Shown here: piece by piece, positions 27,903 to 37,133 of the stretch
Numbering within the stretch: the first letter of the stretch is position 1
How the letters are laid out: each line of letters begins with the position of its first letter
DNA from: Rhodanobacter sp. PCA2
Lineage (GTDB): Bacteria; Pseudomonadota; Gammaproteobacteria; Xanthomonadales; Rhodanobacteraceae
Length of the DNA: 64,000 bases
Direction of reading: 5' to 3'
Assembly (NCBI RefSeq): GCF_013620825.1
Contig: NZ_NJIC01000001.1
Coordinates: forward strand, 1 to 64,000
Notes under the pieces: model-generated
Databases searched by the model: none
What the model was told of the DNA's origin: nothing
The model's input: the letters and a program-made list of their open reading frames with translations, nothing else
Made by a program: the position numbers and the translations under genes

Positions 27903-27928
27903 CGCCTGCATGAATGGGGGCGCAGGCG
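27903..27928 (+). terminator. Weak hairpin after the DMT transporter
   Basis: CGCCTGC (27903-27909) and GCAGGCG (27922-27928) around a 12-base loop, 19 bases after the stop. No T-run follows. Confidence 0.35.
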
Positions 27929-28016
27929 CACGCCGATGTGCGCGCTCCGGAGTGGCGCGCGGCGCGCGCGGCCCTGCTAGGCTGCGCCGCACGCCATCCA
28001 CGAAAGGAACCGTGCC

Positions 28017-28631
28017 ATGTCCACAGGTGTGCGTCATCCGCTGCTGCTGATCGCTCCGGCCAAGCTGCGGCCGACCCAGATGACCGTCGGCAAGGCCGAG
28101 GTGGCCAGCAAGCGTGCCGAGTGGGAAAAGCTCGGCAAGAAAAAGCGCAAGGAATTGCTGGCCGCGCACTGGTTCCCCGGCGTGCTGGGTCCGAAGCAGA
28201 ACGTCTACATCGTCGACCACCACCACCTCGGCCTCGCCTTGCTGGAAGAGGGCGTGAAGAAGGTGCCGGTGATGATCCAGCGCGACTTCTCCTGGCTGGA
28301 GCCGGACGTGTTCTGGCGCACCATGGAATACAACCGCTGGGCGCATCCCTACGACGAACACGGGCGTCGCAACGAGTACGCGTCGATCCCGGGAAATCTT
28401 GCGAAGCTGGCCGACGATGCGTACCGCACGCTGGCGATGCGCGTGCGCGTGGCGGGCGGTTGCGCCAAGGATGCGTTGCCGTACTCCGAATTCCTGTGGG
28501 CGGACTTCTACCGTCGCCGCTTGAAGCTGCCCGGCGGCAACATCGGCGCCAAGGCGCTGCAGCAGGCGTTGCTGCTCGCGCACAGCCACGAGGCCGCCTA
28601 CCTGCCGGGCTGGAGCGGCGCGACCGAATGA
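28017..28631 (+). CDS. ParB/Srx-fold family protein
   Basis: 204 residues with a GAAAGGA site before the ATG. The sequence has LLLIAPAKLRPTQMTVGKAEVASK, the VYIVDHHHLGLALLEEGVKKVPVMI core and SEFLWADFYRR. This resembles ParBc_2-type proteins, a ParB/sulfiredoxin-fold branch of unknown activity; the DHHH stretch corresponds to the family's conserved DRHH-like motif. It is not next to parA, so a role in chromosome partition is unlikely. Its stop overlaps the SulP transporter start by 4 bases. Confidence 0.75.
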   Translation: MSTGVRHPLLLIAPAKLRPTQMTVGKAEVASKRAEWEKLGKKKRKELLAAHWFPGVLGPKQNVYIVDHHHLGLALLEEGVKKVPVMIQRDFSWLEPDVFWRTMEYNRWAHPYDEHGRRNEYASIPGNLAKLADDAYRTLAMRVRVAGGCAKDALPYSEFLWADFYRRRLKLPGGNIGAKALQQALLLAHSHEAAYLPGWSGATE

Positions 28632-30292
28632 GCGCGGCGCCGCAGGGCGCCGGCGCCGGCGGCTTCGCGCCCGGCGCCGACGTGCTGGCCGGCCTGTCCA
28701 TCGCCGGCCTGCTGCTGCCCGAGGCGGTGGCGTATTCGGGCATCGCGGGGCTGCCGCCGCAGGCGGGCGTGATCGCGCTGTTCGTCGGCCTGGCCAGCTA
28801 CGGCCTGCTGGGCCGCAGCCGCTACGCGGTCGTCTCGGCCACCTCGTCCTCGGCGGCGGTGCTGGCCGCCGGCACGCTGGCGCTGGCCGGTCCGGCCGGC
28901 GCCGCGCGCGCCGCGGTGGCGGCGACGCTGGTGCTGCTCACCGGCTGCTGTTTCCTCGTCGCCGGCATCGCCCGGCTCGGCGGCCTGTCGCACCTGATCG
29001 CGCGGCCGGTGCTGCGCGGCTTCACGTTCGGCCTCGCCTGCGTGATCGCGCTGAAGCAGGTGCCCAGCCTGTGCGGGCTGCCGGGCCTGCATGGCGACTT
29101 CGTGCCGCTGCTGCTGGTGGACCTGCTGCGCTCGGCCGGCGGCGTGAATCCGGCCGCGCTGGGAGCGGGCGCCATCGCGCTGCTGCTGCTGTTCCTGGCC
29201 GAACGGGTGCGGCGGTTGCCGGGCAGCCTGCTGGCGATCGTGCTGGGCGTGGCTGCGTCCGGCTGGCTGGCCGGGCATGGCGTGGCGCTGACCGGTGCGA
29301 TCGATCTGGTGCCCACCTGGACGTTGCCCGCATGGCCGCGGGCCGACCAGTGGCTGCCCAGCGTGGAGCTGGCGGCCGCGATACTGCTGGTGCTGTATGC
29401 GGAGTCCTACGGTTCCATCCGCGCGTTTGCGCTGAAGCATGGCGATCCGGTGCAGGCGAACCGCGACCTGCTGGTGCTGGGCGTGGCGAACGGCTTGTCC
29501 GGCCTGCTGCACGGCATGCCGGTGGGCGCGGGCTATTCCGGCACCTCGGCGAACGAGGCGGCCGGCGCGCGTTCGCGCCTGGCCGGGCTGGTCGCCGCGG
29601 CCACCGTGCTGCTGCTCGTGCTGCTGTTGCTGCGCTGGATCGAGCGCATTCCGGAGCCGGTGCTGGCGGCCATCGTGATCCATGCCGTGAGCAAGTCGTG
29701 GCGGCTGTCCGTGTTCAAGCCCTACCTGCAATGGCGGCGCGACCGGCTGGTGGCGCTGGCGGCGGTGCTGGCGGTGCTGGCGCTGGGCATCCTCGACGGC
29801 TTGCTGGCGGCGATCGCCTTCAGCCTGATCATGCTGCTGCGCCAGCTGGCCACGCCGCGGCTGAGCGTGCTGGGCCGCCTGCCGGGCAGCCACGATTTCG
29901 TGGCGTTGGCTGAACATCCCGACGCACAGGCGCCGGCCGGCATGCTGATACTGCGGCCGGAAGAACCCCTGTTCTTCGCGAACGCGGAAACCGTGCTGGC
30001 GCAGGCGCGCCAGCAGGTGGAAGCCCAGTCCGGCTGCCGCGTGGTGGTGCTCAGCCTGGAGGAGTCGCCCGACCTGGACAGCACCGCGCTGGAGGCGCTG
30101 GCGGATTTCGCCGCGTGGCTGGCTGCGCGCGGTCTCCCGCTGCGCGTGGCGCGCCTGAAGGATGCCGTGCGCGGGCTGCTGCTGCGCGCCGCGCTGCCCC
30201 AGCTTCCGCCACAGGCGCTGGATTACTGGAGCGTGGAAGATGCAGCGGCAGCGGCTGTTCCCGCGCCGCCCACGGAGATACCGCAGCAGTGA
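28628..30292 (+). CDS. SulP-family inorganic anion transporter with STAS domain
   Basis: 554 residues from MSAAPQGAG. The N-terminal half carries the SulP signatures DVLAGLSIAGLLLPEAVAYS and GIAGLPPQAG, and GLSGLLHGMPVGAGYSGTSAN lies in the middle. About 10-12 helices end near residue 420. The C-terminus is a STAS domain (GMLILRPEEPLFFANAE, VLSLEESPDLDSTALEAL) with the phospho-site-like Ser. These transport sulfate, bicarbonate or dicarboxylates; the substrate is not decidable. The ATG overlaps the ParB-like gene's stop, and its own stop overlaps the next gene's GTG. Confidence 0.92.
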   Translation: MSAAPQGAGAGGFAPGADVLAGLSIAGLLLPEAVAYSGIAGLPPQAGVIALFVGLASYGLLGRSRYAVVSATSSSAAVLAAGTLALAGPAGAARAAVAATLVLLTGCCFLVAGIARLGGLSHLIARPVLRGFTFGLACVIALKQVPSLCGLPGLHGDFVPLLLVDLLRSAGGVNPAALGAGAIALLLLFLAERVRRLPGSLLAIVLGVAASGWLAGHGVALTGAIDLVPTWTLPAWPRADQWLPSVELAAAILLVLYAESYGSIRAFALKHGDPVQANRDLLVLGVANGLSGLLHGMPVGAGYSGTSANEAAGARSRLAGLVAAATVLLLVLLLLRWIERIPEPVLAAIVIHAVSKSWRLSVFKPYLQWRRDRLVALAAVLAVLALGILDGLLAAIAFSLIMLLRQLATPRLSVLGRLPGSHDFVALAEHPDAQAPAGMLILRPEEPLFFANAETVLAQARQQVEAQSGCRVVVLSLEESPDLDSTALEALADFAAWLAARGLPLRVARLKDAVRGLLLRAALPQLPPQALDYWSVEDAAAAAVPAPPTEIPQQ

Positions 30293-32064
30293 AGATCGCG
30301 AAGTGTGTGCAATGGCTGGCGCTGGGTGCGCTGTGCGTGGCCGTTCCTGCCTGGGCCAACCAGGCCACCGACGCCCGGTTCAGGCAGATCTACGGCGCCG
30401 AATGGGCGTGGCGCACCGGCCAGGCCGGCATCAGCGCCTCGGGCGAGGCGCAGCCGAACAACGGTCGCCTCGACGACGTGGACGCCGCCAGCCAGCAGCA
30501 GCGCCTGGACTACTGGCGCAAGGTGATGCAGCAGCTGGACGCGATCGACGTGCAGCAGCTGTCGCCGGAAAACCGGGTGAACTACGCGGTGTACCGCGAG
30601 CAGATCCGCAACTTCATCGCGGATCAGCAGTTCGGCCAGTGGCAGATGCCGTTCAACAGCGACTCGGCGTTCTGGAGCGACCTGGATGGCGAGCTGGGCG
30701 GCGATCGCCTGCGCAGCGTGGCCGACTATCGCGGTTACCTCGACCGCCTCGGCCAGATCCCGCATTACTTCGAGCAGCAGACCGACAACATGCGGCTGGG
30801 CCTGAAGCGCGGCTTCAGCGTGCCGCGCGAGGTGCTCAAGGGCCGCGACCAGTCCATCGCCGCGGTGGCGGAACTGGGCGATCCCACGGCCAGCAGCTTC
30901 TACGCGCCGTTCAGGCAGATGCCGGACACGATCCCCGCCGATGAGGCGCAGGCGCTGCGCGGCGAGGCGCAGCAGCGCATCCGCGACCAGGTGATTCCCG
31001 CCTACGCGAAGCTGCTCGAGTTCTTCCGCGACGAGTACGTGCCGCAGGCGCGCAGCACGCTCGCCGCCGAGGCGCTGCCCGACGGCAAGGCCTACTACCG
31101 CCAGCAGATCCGCGCCTACACCACGCTTGACCTGACGCCCGACGAGATCCACCGCATCGGCCTGGAGCAGGTCGCGAAGATCCACGCCGAGATGCTGGAG
31201 GTGATGAAGCAGACCGGCTTCAAGGGCAGCTTCCCCGACTTCCTGCACTACCTGCGCACCGACCCGCAGTTCTACGCGAAGACGCCGCAGGAGCTGCTCG
31301 ACAAGACCGCGTGGGTCGCCAAGGAAGTGGACGGCAAGATGGCGCGCTTCTTCGGCCACCTGCCGCGCGCGCGCTTCACCATCAGGCCGGTGCCGGACGC
31401 GATCGCGCCGTACTACACCTCGGGCCGCGGCGGCGCGGACGTCTATCTGGTCAACACCTGGGACCTGAAATCGCGCGCGCTGTACAACATGCCGGCGCTG
31501 ACCCTGCACGAGAGCTATCCCGGCCACTCGCTGCAGCTGGAGCTGGCGGAGGAAGACCACGGCCAGCCCGCGTTCCGCCGCAACGGCTACATCTCCGCCT
31601 ACGGCGAGGGCTGGGGCCTGTACTCCGAATACCTCGGCAACGAGATGGGCATCTACCACACGCCCTGGCAGCAGTTCGGCTACCTCACCTACCAGATGTG
31701 GCGCGCCTGCCGCCTGGTGGTCGACACCGGCATCCACCACCTCGGCTGGACCCGCCAGCAGGCGATCGACTACCTCACCGAGAACACCGCGCTCAGCCCG
31801 CTGGAAATCGCCAACGAGGTGGACCGCTACATCAGCTGGCCCGGACAGGCCGACAGCTACGAGCTGGGCTACCTGAAGATCCTCGAACTCCGCGCGAAGG
31901 CCGAGCAGGCGCTGGGCGCGAAGTTCGACATCCGCGCCTTCCACGACACCGTGCTTTCCACCGGCTCGGTGCCGCTGCCGGTGCTGGAAGCGCGCATCGA
32001 CCAGTTCATCAAGGACGGCGGCCCGGAGCCGGACTACGGAAAGGGCAGGAACGCCGGCGGCTGA
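30289..32064 (+). CDS. DUF885-family exported protein
   Basis: 591 residues starting with GTG at the stop codon of the SulP gene (GTGA overlap). A signal peptide ends at AVPAWANQ. The DUF885 body contains a zinc-peptidase-like LTLHESYPGHSLQLEL (HExxxGH) with a downstream YGEGWGLYSEYLG, supporting metal-dependent hydrolase activity. Family members are widely annotated as DUF885 with no confirmed substrate. The HESYPGH motif argues for peptidase function in the periplasm. A bidirectional hairpin follows. Confidence 0.9.
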   Translation: MKIAKCVQWLALGALCVAVPAWANQATDARFRQIYGAEWAWRTGQAGISASGEAQPNNGRLDDVDAASQQQRLDYWRKVMQQLDAIDVQQLSPENRVNYAVYREQIRNFIADQQFGQWQMPFNSDSAFWSDLDGELGGDRLRSVADYRGYLDRLGQIPHYFEQQTDNMRLGLKRGFSVPREVLKGRDQSIAAVAELGDPTASSFYAPFRQMPDTIPADEAQALRGEAQQRIRDQVIPAYAKLLEFFRDEYVPQARSTLAAEALPDGKAYYRQQIRAYTTLDLTPDEIHRIGLEQVAKIHAEMLEVMKQTGFKGSFPDFLHYLRTDPQFYAKTPQELLDKTAWVAKEVDGKMARFFGHLPRARFTIRPVPDAIAPYYTSGRGGADVYLVNTWDLKSRALYNMPALTLHESYPGHSLQLELAEEDHGQPAFRRNGYISAYGEGWGLYSEYLGNEMGIYHTPWQQFGYLTYQMWRACRLVVDTGIHHLGWTRQQAIDYLTENTALSPLEIANEVDRYISWPGQADSYELGYLKILELRAKAEQALGAKFDIRAFHDTVLSTGSVPLPVLEARIDQFIKDGGPEPDYGKGRNAGG

Positions 32065-32066
32065 GC

Positions 32067-32085
32067 GCGCCGGATCAACCGGCGC
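32067..32085. terminator. Bidirectional hairpin between convergent genes
   Basis: GCGCCGG-ATCAA-CCGGCGC; the loop contains the stop codon of the minus-strand gene. It separates the DUF885 gene from the exported protein gene. TT follows on the plus strand. Confidence 0.6.
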
Positions 32086-32629
32086 TTGCGCTGAGGCAGG
32101 GCGGCAGCTTGCCGCCGTTTGCGCGCAACTGCTGCTGGGCGATCTGCATGTTGAACTGGCGGATGGCCTGCTTGTGCGACTGGTAGAACGCCATGTTCGC
32201 CGCGCTGATCTGCGGCGCTGCGCCGTTGCCCTGGACCATGCCGGGATGCTGCTGCTTCAGTTCCTGGATGGCGGCCGACATCAGCGTGACCGTGCCGAGG
32301 ATCATTTCCTTCGCGGTCACGCCGTGGCTGGCGAGCATGGCGTGCACGCCGGGCTGCGCGTCGTAGCGGGCGGCCATCTGGTCGATCGTCGCCTTCCCGG
32401 CGCCCTCGCCGGTCAGCCCGAGCACCTTCACCGGGCTGAGCTGGCACGGATCCTTGATCGAGTCGGTTTCCACCGCCTGGTACTTCGCGAGGAAGCCGTC
32501 GGTCAGCGTGAAACCTTGTGGATCACTCGCGCTGCCGGAGGATGAGGCGGCGCAGGCCGCGGGAAGGGCCGCGACCGCGCACAGCGCCAGTGCGGCCAGT
32601 CCGTGCGTGAAGCTGTTCGCTTTCTTCAT
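32075..32629 (-). CDS. Exported or lipid-anchored protein of unknown function
   Basis: 184 residues from MKKANSFTHGLAAL, chosen because it gives a signal peptide; AALPAAC may be a lipobox. The mature part (LTDGFLAKYQAVETD, SPVKVLGLTG, HAMLASHGVTAKEMI, ending LPPCLSASAG) has two Cys and a glutamine-rich helix (AIRQFNMQIAQQQLRANGG). I do not recognise a family. It lies 124 bases downstream of the OmpA-like gene on the same strand and may be cotranscribed with it. Confidence 0.7.
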   Translation of the reverse strand: MKKANSFTHGLAALALCAVAALPAACAASSSGSASDPQGFTLTDGFLAKYQAVETDSIKDPCQLSPVKVLGLTGEGAGKATIDQMAARYDAQPGVHAMLASHGVTAKEMILGTVTLMSAAIQELKQQHPGMVQGNGAAPQISAANMAFYQSHKQAIRQFNMQIAQQQLRANGGKLPPCLSASAG

Positions 32630-32753
32630 TGCCTTGCTCCTTGGGGTCGCATTGTCGGGGGAGTGGAGTGCGTGCATTGGCGCGGGTCGCAGCGCTCGGC
32701 GCGGTGAAACCGCAAGCGCGATGGCGCGTCGTTCTTCTCGTGTTGCAAACGGA

Positions 32754-33770
32754 TCATTGCTCGACCAATTCGACGCGACGGTTGCGCGCCTTGCCGGCAT
32801 CGTCGCGATTGCTCGCCACGGGCGCGTACGAAGCCAGGCCCTTGGCTGCCATGCGAGTGGCGGCGATGCCGTAGTCTTTCGCCAGCGCCTTCACCACCGA
32901 CTCCGCGCGCTGCTGCGAAAGCGCGAGGTTGTGCGCCAGCGAACCGCTGTCGTCGGTGTGCCCGACGATGTAGACCTTCAGCGTCGGCTGCGCCTTCAGC
33001 AGCTTCGCCATCTCGGCGAGCGTGGTGGCGGATTCCTTGTCCAGCACCGCGCTGTCGCTGGCGTAGCGGATGCCGTAGAGCGCGATGTGGCCGTTCTGCG
33101 CGAGGCCCTGACTCATGGCCTTCGCGTCCACGCTCACCTGGCCGGTGGCCATCGGCTTCGCTTCGACGATCTGCAGCAGCACGCCGATCGGCCGCTTGTC
33201 GGAAGAGCCCTGCTGATGCGCGACGAGCAACGACACGTCCACCGCGCCGGCTGCGCGGTCGAGGTGTGCCGTGAGAACGCGTGCATCGCCGTCGACCGCA
33301 TACAGGCTGTTCAACATGAGGTTGTGCGCACCCGCGCCCATCTGATCGAGCAAGGGATCGATGATGCGATCGGAGAAATCCGCAGCATTGCCGCAGGTGT
33401 CGCCTGCACATGCGAAGCGTGTGGCGAATCCGGCGCCTTCGAGTGCCTGCGTGAAGTTGCGGTAGACCTCGAGCGTCGACTTGCCGGTGGGCGCCACGTA
33501 GGCGATGCGCGTGATCTTGCCTTCCACGTCCTCGCTGCGCTTGAACCCGTGTTGTGCGTTGCCGTCGTAAGGGCCGATCGGCAGCGTGGCCGAACCATAG
33601 TCGATCTGCTGGTAGCCGAAGATCGTCGATCCGGCGAAGCGCGAAACGATCGGGTGATCGTGGCTTCCACGCATGTCGTGCGAGGGAAATTCCGAAGCGA
33701 TGGCTGCGTTGCCGATCGATGCGATCAGCACAAGAAACAAGCGCGAAAAAATCCGTGTCTTGCCGTGCAC
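32754..33770 (-). CDS. OmpA-C-like protein with DUF4892-type N-terminal region
   Basis: 338 residues with GTG start, favoured by a GGAG site 8 bases upstream; an ATG at 33812 is an alternative. A signal peptide ends near GNAAIASEF. The N-terminal half (DHPIVSRFAGSTIFGYQQIDYG, KSTLEVYRNFTQALEGAGF) resembles DUF4892, and the C-terminal domain is an OmpA-type peptidoglycan-binding fold (YVVGHTDDSG-like IVGHTDDSGSLAHNLALSQQRA and GLASYAPVASN.. RNRRVELV). It should bridge the outer membrane and cell wall. It is divergent from the Tad pilus operon, so an assembly or anchoring role there is possible. Confidence 0.85.
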   Translation of the reverse strand: MHGKTRIFSRLFLVLIASIGNAAIASEFPSHDMRGSHDHPIVSRFAGSTIFGYQQIDYGSATLPIGPYDGNAQHGFKRSEDVEGKITRIAYVAPTGKSTLEVYRNFTQALEGAGFATRFACAGDTCGNAADFSDRIIDPLLDQMGAGAHNLMLNSLYAVDGDARVLTAHLDRAAGAVDVSLLVAHQQGSSDKRPIGVLLQIVEAKPMATGQVSVDAKAMSQGLAQNGHIALYGIRYASDSAVLDKESATTLAEMAKLLKAQPTLKVYIVGHTDDSGSLAHNLALSQQRAESVVKALAKDYGIAATRMAAKGLASYAPVASNRDDAGKARNRRVELVEQ

Positions 33771-34161
33771 TCGATGTCTCCGTCGGCATCGCGGGAGCCC
33801 GGACAATAACAAGCTTGAGTCGATGTATCAGCAGTTCGCAGCATCGCGATACCGCAGTCATTCAGCCCGCGGCTGCATTTTTTGGATGCGATCACTGCAT
33901 TGGACACAGGTCGGATGCACGGGATCGCGAGGTCTTCACATTGGTGTACGACCCATGAATCGACCGCAAGAATTTCACAAAACAGTCGTGGAGCTGGGAT
34001 AGGTTCCACGCTCGGGAGAGGCGACAAAACAAGTTGTTTTCTCCTGCCGCGGATGTAGGTCGCAGTGCCGCACAGGGGGCACATCCATCTCTCACTGAGG
34101 AGACCTTCCGGTTCCCGATGCAGGAATCGGTTTTGTCGGAAAGGATTAGGAGATACCCCCC
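33771..34161. promoter_or_regulatory. Divergent intergenic region upstream of the Tad operon
   Basis: No gene is evident in these 391 bases. The stretch is less GC-rich than its surroundings. A perfect palindrome AAAACAA-G-TTGTTTT lies at 34026-34040, and an AGGAG site precedes the first pilin gene. The promoters of both the pilus operon and the OmpA-like gene must lie here, but I cannot assign them. Confidence 0.5.
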
Positions 34162-34446
34162 ATGAGCGCACGTTTCCCCCGCAAGCACGCCCAGCGTATC
34201 CGCCAGCGCGGCCAGGGCATGACCGAGTACATCATCATCACTGCACTGATCGCGATCGCCGCGATCGCCGCCGTCACCTACTTCGGCGGCACAGCCCGCG
34301 CACAGATCGGCGGCATGGCCAGGGAGCTTTCCGGCCAGAGCGCGACCCAGGACATCAATCGCGCCAAGAACCAGGGCAATCAGGCACACAGCGAGGGTAC
34401 GAAGGACAAGACCCTCAGCAGCTACAACAACGCCACGGCCAAATAA
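34162..34446 (+). CDS. Flp/TadE-type class III prepilin-like protein
   Basis: 94 residues. A basic leader (MSARFPRKHAQRIRQRGQG) precedes MTEYIIITALIAIAAIAAV, giving the prepilin-peptidase-type G|MTEY junction with the conserved Glu and Tyr and a single hydrophobic helix. The rest is polar, ending SYNNATAK. Flp pilins are normally 50-80 residues, so this is slightly long. It is the first gene of the Tad locus and is followed by a strong RNA hairpin, suiting a highly expressed major pilin. Confidence 0.83.
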   Translation: MSARFPRKHAQRIRQRGQGMTEYIIITALIAIAAIAAVTYFGGTARAQIGGMARELSGQSATQDINRAKNQGNQAHSEGTKDKTLSSYNNATAK

Positions 34447-34507
34447 GGCATTTCCCTCGCATTCGATGAATCGGATGTGGCGCCCTGGCGTCGCATCCGC
34501 GGGGATG

Positions 34508-34542
34508 ACTCGTGCTGCCGCGAAAAGGCGGCATGCACGAGT
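34508..34542 (+). other. RNA stem-loop between pilin and tadG-like gene
   Basis: Arms ACTCGTGCTGCCGC and GCGGCA-T-GCACGAGT pair over 14 bases with one bulged T around a GAAAAG loop. No T-run follows (GATCTCTTCG). It lies 61 bases after the pilin stop and 33 bases before the next start. It may protect the pilin mRNA 3' end or lower downstream expression. Confidence 0.75.
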
Positions 34543-34575
34543 GATCTCTTCGACTACTGCTCGAGGGCGTGCGTG

Positions 34576-36216
34576 ATGGCTGTTTCAATGAACGTGGCTT
34601 GGGTGGACGACGATGCGTCGCCGCCGCGGTACCGGCGCCGGAATGCGTGCGGAGGTCGTGCGCGCGTGCATGGCGCGCGCGCGCAAGGCGGACAGGCGCT
34701 GGTCCTGGCGATCGTTGCGCTGCTGGTGCTGTGCATCGGCGTGATCGTCGTGTTCAACACCGGGCAGGCGACATCCAAGAAGGTGCAACTGGTCAATGCG
34801 GCCGATGCGGCTGCCTACAGCGCCGCCGTGCAGCAGGCACGCGCGTACAACCTCATCGCTTACATGAACCGCGCTTCCGTGGCCAACGAGGTGGCGGTGG
34901 CGCAGATGGTGAGCTGGTACTCGTGGACGAATTTCACGTTGCGCGGTACCGAAAATTTCAAGACTGCGGTGCAGGACATTGCCATCATCTTCGACCTCAG
35001 CATCGTCGGCGCGGAGGTAGGTGCGGCCTTGCAGGATGTCGTCACCGTACTCAATGAAGTGAAGACGGTGGTCCGAACCATTCGCGATGGCATGCAGGTG
35101 GCGTTCTCGGCAGGCGTGACCGCGATCGGCGCCCTCGACAAGGCTTACTCGCTGGCGTCGTACGCCATAGCCAAGATCGATTCGCAGGAATCGTTGAAGC
35201 TGGTGCCCGACATAGTCAAACGGAACACCGAAGGCAAGGCCACGATCGGGGCGCGCGGCTATGCCCTGCTGGAGGAAGGGGCGCTGCAAGCGATGTCCTA
35301 CAGCACGCAGTACCGGATTCCGGCTAGCAGCAGCGGGGGCTCGGCTGCAGAGCGTTACGGAGCGGACCGCTATGCGAACGTGGTGATGGAAGCCAGGGAT
35401 GGGTTCTCCCGCAAGCGGAGCGACGGATTGGGTCCCTTGCACAAGCGCGGCGGCACCGACCTGGTGAATTACAGGAACTGGGCCGGTGTGGACACGCTCA
35501 ACGTCAAGGTCGGCTGGCTGGGCGTGAATACAGCGCTGGCATGGGGCGGAGCGGCCGCCGTGACCGGCACGCCCAAGTCCTTCCGGTCGATCGCAAGCCC
35601 GGGTTTCGAGCGTGGCCGCGGCTGGAACTCGCAGTACGAGATCGACCCGGGCCACATCGACCGGTACGCCGGTGGAATCGACAACGGCGATGCGGGCAAG
35701 CAGGTGCTTTCGTCGCCCGCGACGGATGGCAGCGACAAGGCATGGCTGAAGGATTTCGCGCCGGATACGGATCCCGGGCTGCAGCCTTACGTCGACATCA
35801 AGGACAACAAGGCGACGGTTCCCTACGTGGTCGATGGGGGAAGCGCATCCGCGGCAGGCGTGAAAGTGCTGGATGCCGGTCCGATCTTCACCGTGCTGGT
35901 CGAGCAACCGATGAAGACCGTGCGCACCAGTACGCACGTGCCCGGCATCGGGGGACAGGATGCGTCATCGGCTTTCTACGTGCCCGACAAGGCCGTGTCC
36001 GACGACATGACCGCGTTGTCTTCGGCGCAGGTGTACTTCGACCGTCCCCGCGGCTTCGGCTTGTTCGACAGCGTGACCAGCCCATCGAGTCGCGAGCTGG
36101 GCAGCCTGTTCAGTCCCTACTGGCAGGCGCGGCTGGTCGATACGCCTTGCTCGACGCGCCAGCAGGTGGCCATCGCGTACGGGGCGGTTGCGCCGTGCAT
36201 TCCCGGCAAGGGCTGA
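34576..36216 (+). CDS. TadG-like pilus assembly protein
   Basis: 546 residues from ATG 34576, with GAGGG eight bases upstream. A basic N-terminus leads into GGQALVLAIVALLVLCIGVIVVFNTG, a pseudopilin-like helix, then ADAAAYSAAVQQARAYNLIAYMNR, the typical start of TadG/Tad-domain proteins. The long periplasmic remainder has no visible von Willebrand domain (no DxSxS motif), unlike classic TadG. It probably joins the Tad apparatus at the periplasmic face or pilus tip. It is a member of the 15-gene pilus cluster. Confidence 0.8.
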   Translation: MAVSMNVAWVDDDASPPRYRRRNACGGRARVHGARAQGGQALVLAIVALLVLCIGVIVVFNTGQATSKKVQLVNAADAAAYSAAVQQARAYNLIAYMNRASVANEVAVAQMVSWYSWTNFTLRGTENFKTAVQDIAIIFDLSIVGAEVGAALQDVVTVLNEVKTVVRTIRDGMQVAFSAGVTAIGALDKAYSLASYAIAKIDSQESLKLVPDIVKRNTEGKATIGARGYALLEEGALQAMSYSTQYRIPASSSGGSAAERYGADRYANVVMEARDGFSRKRSDGLGPLHKRGGTDLVNYRNWAGVDTLNVKVGWLGVNTALAWGGAAAVTGTPKSFRSIASPGFERGRGWNSQYEIDPGHIDRYAGGIDNGDAGKQVLSSPATDGSDKAWLKDFAPDTDPGLQPYVDIKDNKATVPYVVDGGSASAAGVKVLDAGPIFTVLVEQPMKTVRTSTHVPGIGGQDASSAFYVPDKAVSDDMTALSSAQVYFDRPRGFGLFDSVTSPSSRELGSLFSPYWQARLVDTPCSTRQQVAIAYGAVAPCIPGKG

Positions 36217-36254
36217 ATTCCGACATGACAAATTCCGGCAAGGAAATCTGTTCG

Positions 36255-37112
36255 ATGCGCAGAACATTCATGACACTGGCCCTGGCCATCGCGCTCCCGG
36301 CGGCCGGTTGCACGAGCGACGCAGGCGGTACGTCTCAGACAGAGTCTTCATCCACGCAGGCCGGGGCGAGCGCGCCGCCCATCCATGTCATGCAGACCAT
36401 CGTCTTCCTGAAGGATGGGTCGCCTGCCGTCGAGGCGAATTACCGCGCGGCACTCGCCAAGTGCAGCGGAGGGCCGTTGCCGGTGCAGCCGTTGAGTCCG
36501 GAAGTGGTCGGCAAGCTCGGGCGCACATATCTGGACGTCCGCTACGAAGGCGACCGCATGGCGGTCAATGCGGACCATTGGGATTTCAAGAGCATCGATC
36601 ATCCGCCTGCCGTCGCGTGTGCGTTCGGAGTCGAGCACACGTCGCGACTGACGATCGTCAAGCCCGGCGCGTCGATTGGCATCGATCTCGAAAAGCGGAC
36701 CGGCAGCAGCGAAGCATCGCCGGGCGCAGTGCGTTCCGCGGCGGCCACCCCATCGGGAAGCGGCGATCCCTTGCAGGCAGCCGTGGCGGCCCAACTCGCC
36801 AAGCAGGGCCAGGGCGACTTGATGGGACAGGACGCCGGCAGCGGTACGAGCGCAGGCCAGCCTTGCAAACAGGGCCGCACGACCGCCGGTGAATTCTGCG
36901 TGTGGAGCGGCGGCCAAAAGTGGGGCTTCGTCACCGACAAGGCCGAGACGAACGATCGCATGGATGCGCCCACGGACAGCATCACCCTGTGGAGCAAGCC
37001 GGCCGGCGGGAACGGCTACGAACTCACCACCCAGAGCATGACCGTCGGCACGCCTATCGACGGAAAGGTGTTCGAGGTGCCTTCGAACATCGCGATCAGC
37101 AAGGCGGACTGA
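36255..37112 (+). CDS. Lipoprotein of unknown function in the Tad locus
   Basis: 285 residues from MRRTFMTLALAIAL, with AAGGA nine bases upstream. The lipobox is LPAAGC. A low-complexity Ser/Thr/Gly stretch follows, then IHVMQTIVFLKDGSPAVEANY and two Cys-containing segments (ALAKCSGG, AVACAFG; PCKQGRTTAGEFCVW). The C-terminal part ends VGTPIDGKVFEVPSN, which loosely resembles the DUF4412-like ending of the gene at 46060. No family is assigned. Its place between tadG-like and tadE-like genes argues for a pilus-linked role. Confidence 0.7.
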   Translation: MRRTFMTLALAIALPAAGCTSDAGGTSQTESSSTQAGASAPPIHVMQTIVFLKDGSPAVEANYRAALAKCSGGPLPVQPLSPEVVGKLGRTYLDVRYEGDRMAVNADHWDFKSIDHPPAVACAFGVEHTSRLTIVKPGASIGIDLEKRTGSSEASPGAVRSAAATPSGSGDPLQAAVAAQLAKQGQGDLMGQDAGSGTSAGQPCKQGRTTAGEFCVWSGGQKWGFVTDKAETNDRMDAPTDSITLWSKPAGGNGYELTTQSMTVGTPIDGKVFEVPSNIAISKAD

Positions 37113-37133
37113 CAGGTCGTCGAGGAGCCATCC

